In this document: piece by piece, positions 57,126 through 64,000 of the stretch | Layout: every line of letters begins with the position of its first letter | Numbering within the stretch: position 1 is the first letter of the stretch | Source of the DNA: Margaritifera margaritifera | Taxonomy: Eukaryota > Mollusca > Bivalvia > Unionida > Margaritiferidae | Length of the DNA: 64,000 nucleotides | NCBI GenBank assembly: GCA_029931535.1 | Contig: JAQPZY010001675.1 | Coordinates: 843,501-907,500 of the forward strand | Direction of reading: 5' to 3' | Translations under genes and position numbers: made by a program | Notes under the pieces: model-generated | The model's database searches: none | What the model was told of the DNA's origin: nothing | Seen by the model: only the letters and a program-made list of their open reading frames with translations

Positions 57126-58724
57126 CATATGGTCAGCAAGGAATTGATTGATCGACGGGATTGGTGCATACGTATATCAGAAAATGCCTAAATAGTGTTA
57201 TCGGTTTACAGCTCTTGGTAGCACATGTCTTTGTTATATAAAAAAATATATATCAAATCTGCATCAGTTACTCCAATTGTATATGTCATGTTCACCAAAT
57301 TTTTGAATAGGAAGATTTCTGCCAAATATTTAAATTATTTCTCTGTAATATCTCAATTAAAATCGTAGTTTTCGTCGACCAGTCTTGACGAAATCTATGG
57401 AATAAGAAATATGTATGCATGCTTCTGAGACAATGCACGGCTAGAAATTAGTCTACCTACCTTCGAAGATATGTGGTCAAGTATTCTCCAAACTTTTTGA
57501 GCATGAGATTCGACTTCTGGCTCAAAGTTCGAACCACCAACATTCAGTTACTTCAATTATAATACAGTTGGAATCATTAGAACTTGCAGGTTCTTCTTTG
57601 GGTTTTTTACTTGGCCTCGTACATACTGCAGTCATGATAATCTGTCCCAGGCATGATAATCTGTCCCAGGCATGATAATATGATTATTGGAAGGTCAAGG
57701 GCATCACCTTGGGCTTTATGTTCATCACAGTTCTGTAAATACGGGACTTGACATGTTCATCCAGAAAGAAAAAAATAATACAAATTTCATTCTTTGATGT
57801 ATTAACGTCATCTGGTCAGTGACGCTTTTTGTCTTTACCTTATCTGAGCATTAAACCTTTTATTTCATACCCATATTTTTCACATACTGGATAGCACCCT
57901 GTTTCCAGTAGGTAAAAGCATTCAGTTTACTTGGGTCTAATCGTGCATCATTTCTTATATTCTAAAATGCTATAATAGTAGAATTTATAAATGTTTATAT
58001 TAGAACATATGAGAATAATTGTTAGCAAGCTATTTGCGATAAGTGCTTAGTTCTAGTATAGAACAATTTGATTCAACATCAAAGTCCAAGGTTAAAAAAG
58101 AAAAAAAAAAAAGTAAATCACCTCTTCAGATGAGCAAGTGGATTCAAATAGCGGTTTCTGATTCAATAGATACCAATGATGGCGTCAAAGCAAAATTATG
58201 GATTATTAAAACCTGTGATAAGTGACGTTTTCAAGACTTTCGCCTTCATTAATTATCACAATATTTATCTTTTACATTGACTTCTTCTGAGCCTCATCCC
58301 AGCAATGGCTTAGTTAATTATGTCCAAGAAAAAGCTTACGTTACCCAATGTATACCAGGTTTCTTCACTTTTGGACGTCATTATGACCTTGACCCTCACT
58401 TTTATGTCCCAAAATGAGCATAATAAATGTGGAGCACGGTTATTCTTTCCCACCGATCGCAAATACTCGTCCAGATATGATGAGAGAAAATATTTATGCG
58501 GCACGCATTGCAGAGAAATCATAGGTTAAACTTCACATTCCCGGGTTTGTGTTATTGGGGTAGACAGAGATTTGCACCCAGTTATCTGGCTTGCTTCGGT
58601 TTTCTTCGCAAAGCAATACAAACCAAAACCTTGACCGAGGGAAGGAGACGGCGAGACAAAGAAGTTAAACGAAAGCGATGCCACCAAACATATGAGGGCG
58701 CAAGAAGGTGCTGTTAGCGCTGGA
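57126..58724. other. Intergenic, short repeats only
   Basis: 'gcatgataatctgtcccag' is duplicated at 57634-57672. The region 58500-58720 is GC-richer, with overlapping short ORFs, but no recognised domain. Confidence 0.5.
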
Positions 58725-58924
58725 ATACATACATACATACATACATACATACATACATACATACATACATACATACATACATACATACATACATACATAC
58801 ATACATACATACATACATACATACATACATACATACATACATACATGTATACATACATACATACATACATACATACATACATACATACATACATACATAC
58901 ATACATACATACATACATACATAC
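58725..58924. repeat. (ATAC)n microsatellite
   Basis: About 50 units, with a single 'atgt' interruption near 58845. The IHTYIHTY and MYVCMYVC frames are artefacts. Confidence 0.98.
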
Positions 58925-59162
58925 GCTTTCGTTAACTTAAACAATGAGCGTCTAGTAATACTGAAATGGAAACAACAAGTAATGTATTGCAGATATAATA
59001 ATCATTATCAAGAATGAATAAATTGAATACATAGCATTAAGGACGGAGAGTATATAAATTCTTATTTTTAAAAATGTTTCAGTTTCAAATTTGCCATATC
59101 CAACTAAACTGGACTTTTAAAAAAATGGTAATTAAATTTGGTTTATTACATCCAACCATCCA
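58925..59162. other. Spacer between two ATAC arrays
   Basis: AT-rich unique sequence; nothing recognised. Confidence 0.5.
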
Positions 59163-59378
59163 TATGCACGCACGCACGCACATACATACATACATACATA
59201 CATACATACATACATACATACATACATACATACATACATACATACAGACAGACAGACAGACAGACATGCATGCATGCATGCATGCATACATACATACATA
59301 CATACATACATACATACATACATACATACATACATACATACATACATACATACATACATACATACATACATACATACA

Positions 59379-59406
<28 letters not shown>
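59163..59406. repeat. Compound (CGCA)(CATA)(CAGA)(CATG)(CATA) microsatellite
   Basis: The tetranucleotide changes in phase from 'cgca' to 'cata', then five 'caga' units, then five or so 'catg' units, and back to about 30 'cata' units. Confidence 0.97.
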
Positions 59407-59411
<5 letters not shown>

Positions 59412-59846
59412 TTATATTACTCAGAGTAACTCTAATGTGACCATATTTATCAAGTGCATTTATGTTATCTAAATTTCATTGTTCGAAATGACTATTAACT
59501 CGACTGGATCTCGACACACTTTATAGTGTTTGATGTATTAGCGATAATCCTTATCTACCAGCCATATATCTCATTTTCTTTGTGTTGATGGAGCGACCCG
59601 TTATGGGACCCTCCCTGTCGGGAGTGGGGACCTGGGAATATGTGATATCTCACAACGCGTGATTTCATCGTGTGAGGTATGCCCAACTGTTCACGGATAT
59701 AGTGTTAATATATCACCTCAGTGTTTGAAGGATTATATAGTATTTTCTTTATTTTACGCTGGTTATTCTAAAACTATACTTTACAAACGATAATATAGTC
59801 ATATTTAAATGTTCTTTTATTCCTTCACATTTTTCTCCATCTGTAT
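59407..59846. other. Intergenic, nothing recognised
   Basis: 59580-59680 contains 'gaccctccctgtcgggagtg', capable of a short hairpin. No ORF is supported. Confidence 0.5.
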
Positions 59847-59876
59847 ATCTATCTGTATATCTATCTGTCTATCTAC

Positions 59877-59955
<79 letters not shown>

Positions 59956-59984
59956 CCTACCTACCTACCTACCTACCTACCTAT
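59847..59984. repeat. (CTAT)n then (CTAC)n microsatellite
   Basis: About 25 CTAT units, then seven CTAC units. Confidence 0.97.
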
Positions 59985-60102
59985 AATGAATTATGAGTAT
60001 TCATTATAACGCCATACTATTACTATGTCATAGGAAACCAGAAGCGGTGTTGTGACTATTTATTTCTGTTTATATTTATTCTGTACACTTCCTGTATCAT
60101 AT

Positions 60103-62227
<2,125 letters not shown>

Positions 62228-62365
62228 TTTATCCAGAAATATCCACATGTCAATTTGTCTACTAACATGTCACCTGTGCACTGACAGATATGAGGCTGAA
62301 TGATTCACATGTCAATTTGTCTACTAACATGTCACTCGTGCACTGACAGATATGAGGCTGAATTA
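62228..62365. repeat. Direct duplication of about 63 bp
   Basis: 'cacatgtcaatttgtctact' to 'cagatatgaggctgaat' occurs at 62243-62300 and 62308-62363 with only a few mismatches. Confidence 0.9.
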
Positions 62366-62595
62366 TTTCCATTATATCATTGCCGTTTTTTTTTTTGTTT
62401 TTTTTTTTTAAAAGCAATTCATATATCTGTCCATCCACATCCATCCATCTATCAATCATATAAGGCAAAAACAAAAATAGGTTGTATAAACGAAAAATTT
62501 GAATTTGTAGACAAGAATAAAATATCGCACAGTGACGTCCTCTTATGCCCTATCATAATCGTTATATAATTAATTAAAAGAACAAAAATGTGTAT

Positions 62596-62740
<145 letters not shown>

Positions 62741-62749
62741 TACTTGAAA

Positions 62750-62905
62750 ATGAAGTCAGCTACGAAATGTTATCATCTTATAATTTTCAGTATTATTTTC
62801 CTTTGCGGAAGTACGAAAGGAAAAGCAAAAAGCAACCATCGTGTACTTTTTATTCATACTATAGTTGTTCCAAAGAAAATACCAACATGTATTACATCAG
62901 CATAG
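62750..62905 (+). CDS. Hypothetical small secreted peptide
   Basis: Fifty-one codons from ATG to TAG. The start was chosen after the microsatellite rather than inside it. Residues 1-24 look like a signal peptide ([20 protein letters not shown]), followed by a Lys-rich region ([11 protein letters not shown]) and a hydrophobic IHTIVV stretch. It lies 100 nt before another signal-peptide-like ORF. No known family is recognised, and it may be chance or part of a spliced gene. Confidence 0.25.
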   Translation: MKSATKCYHLIIFSIIFLCGSTKGKAKSNHRVLFIHTIVVPKKIPTCITSA

Positions 62906-63007
62906 ACGGTGGAAGTTTCAAGTAATTTGATTAGTGCATGCCCCTAAAAATTACTGTTTGTTTTTACTCTAATCGAATAAAAAAAAAATTCTAGCCGATA
63001 GCTTATC

Positions 63008-63175
63008 ATGATTCACGAAACGAAACTAACACTGTTCTTTATTTTCATAAAATTATTATTTGCAGCTACATCTAGCTTGTCAGGGTCACCTGGTACGTGC
63101 GCTGGAGGTGATTTCATCTGTCAACTTGGTGTTCATGGGCGGAATTGTTTAGGCCAAGTTAGATTCATAGTCTAA
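63008..63175 (+). CDS. Hypothetical secreted peptide with half an EGF-like motif
   Basis: Fifty-five codons from ATG to TAA. Residues 5-20 form a good signal peptide core (KLTLFFIFIKLLFAATSS). The mature part has TCAGGDFICQLGVHGRNC, where CQLGVHGRNC fits CxxGxxGxxC, the end of EGF-like modules. An intron acceptor is also possible here ('attatttgcag' at 63054-63064) which would make the Cys part an exon of a larger extracellular protein. No upstream or downstream exon could be assigned in the window. Confidence 0.35.
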   Translation: MIHETKLTLFFIFIKLLFAATSSLSGSPGTCAGGDFICQLGVHGRNCLGQVRFIV

Positions 63176-64000
63176 ATCTTCTTTTTCGTGGCTTCTAAAT
63201 TTCGCGGTTTCCCAATAGCAAACTACCTCCGGGATAAAACATTTTACGGGTTTTCTACTACTATCATTTTTAAATTTTATACAGGAAATAAATTAGCTGC
63301 TATTTAATTTCGCATATAGATTCCCTAGGCGAACTTAACGAAAATATATAACACGCGAAATACAATAAAATCTGTTCTAATGGAAATTTTATTTCAACGT
63401 GCACCTGTCCGCAACTAACATATTTTCATAGCATATTTTTTTTTCTCCTCTATAGTCCTGTCATATCCTGTTTGTATCAGGCAGATACCTCTCTTAACCG
63501 GAACTTAGTTTGATCTCAACTTACAATCCTTAATGACTTGAAATTAATATATTGGCTATGCTCCGACAACTCGTCAGCATATGACTTGTTTTAAAAAAAT
63601 TATTATTGTAAAAATGTGCATACATACATATTTAAAGAGCACCGTCTTGGTGGTCCACGATGTTTAATGTCACGATTACCGTCCTCCTCCGTTTAAGAGT
63701 TGCTCTCGTCAGCAAATACACTTATAAACTAACCTGACCATACCTAGTCTGTTGAGTCATTTGCAAATTGTATGACATTGTTAAATCAATTGACGGTATA
63801 ACTGTTTAATATCAGATAAAAATGAAGAAAAAAAAAGTTAAATTCCTAACTGAAGAGAAATAGACAAATACATATGAAATAACAGAGGACAGGCGTTTTC
63901 ACGACCAAGGCGTTAAAATTTAGTAATTAATAAAATAATTATCTCCTTATGTGCGAGGAGGTGGTCGAGTGATTTTGTTATGATTCCTGTTAAGAAAAAT
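63176..64000. other. Intergenic or intronic, nothing recognised
   Basis: AT-rich sequence with moderate CpG and no supported ORF, repeat or RNA gene. Confidence 0.5.

Noticed and set aside
58526..59472. Long open frames of the MYVCMYVC and IHTYIHTY type on both strands
   Set aside because: They are translations of ATAC/GTAT microsatellites; every frame without a stop in the unit stays open.

Overview
This is AT-rich, repeat-dense, intron-rich animal DNA. One host gene is recognised with confidence: the 3' half of a gamma-SNAP gene (NAPG), four coding exons between 306 and 14135 on the + strand. Introns of about 4-6 kb, tRNA-derived SINEs, a LINE, a Polinton/Maverick element, a Penelope-like fragment, foldback MITEs and arrays of 'ccaatatggccaccac' and 'caaggtcactgtgac' type repeats suggest a mollusc, probably a bivalve. 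That assignment is inference. There are no bacterial features.

Layout. 1-14.6 kb: NAPG exons and introns carrying 70- and 91-bp tandem repeats, two foldback elements, a SINE and two diverged repeat families. 14.6-16.7 kb: an array of about 47-bp units with a 524-bp higher-order duplication, starting about 450 bp after the NAPG stop codon. 16.7-20.3 kb: a pogo/Tigger-like MITE with TA target duplication, then diverged tandem repeats. 21.0-24.3 kb: a decayed endonuclease/reverse-transcriptase LINE on the - strand, split by a SINE with a visible target-site duplication. 24.3-39 kb: minisatellites (52, 34, 47 and 45 bp), a composite repeat family with fixed ends and variable internal arrays, and SINEs. 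40.3-47.7 kb: a Polinton with integrase, chromodomain, protein-primed type B DNA polymerase and several unrecognised small ORFs on both strands. 47.8-48.5 kb: a Penelope-like reverse-transcriptase fragment. 48.5-64 kb: mostly non-coding DNA with large microsatellites, one promoter-like patch and two short signal-peptide ORFs near the right end.

The most unusual observation is in the Polinton. Frames that can be anchored by similarity to integrase and polymerase are interrupted almost only by TAA and TAG, hardly ever by TGA. Several neighbouring unrecognised ORFs show the same pattern and end in TGA. This is what a TAA/TAG-as-glutamine (ciliate-like) code would leave, although frameshifts show the copy is also decayed. 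C-to-T change at CAA/CAG codons and simple AT bias remain competing explanations.
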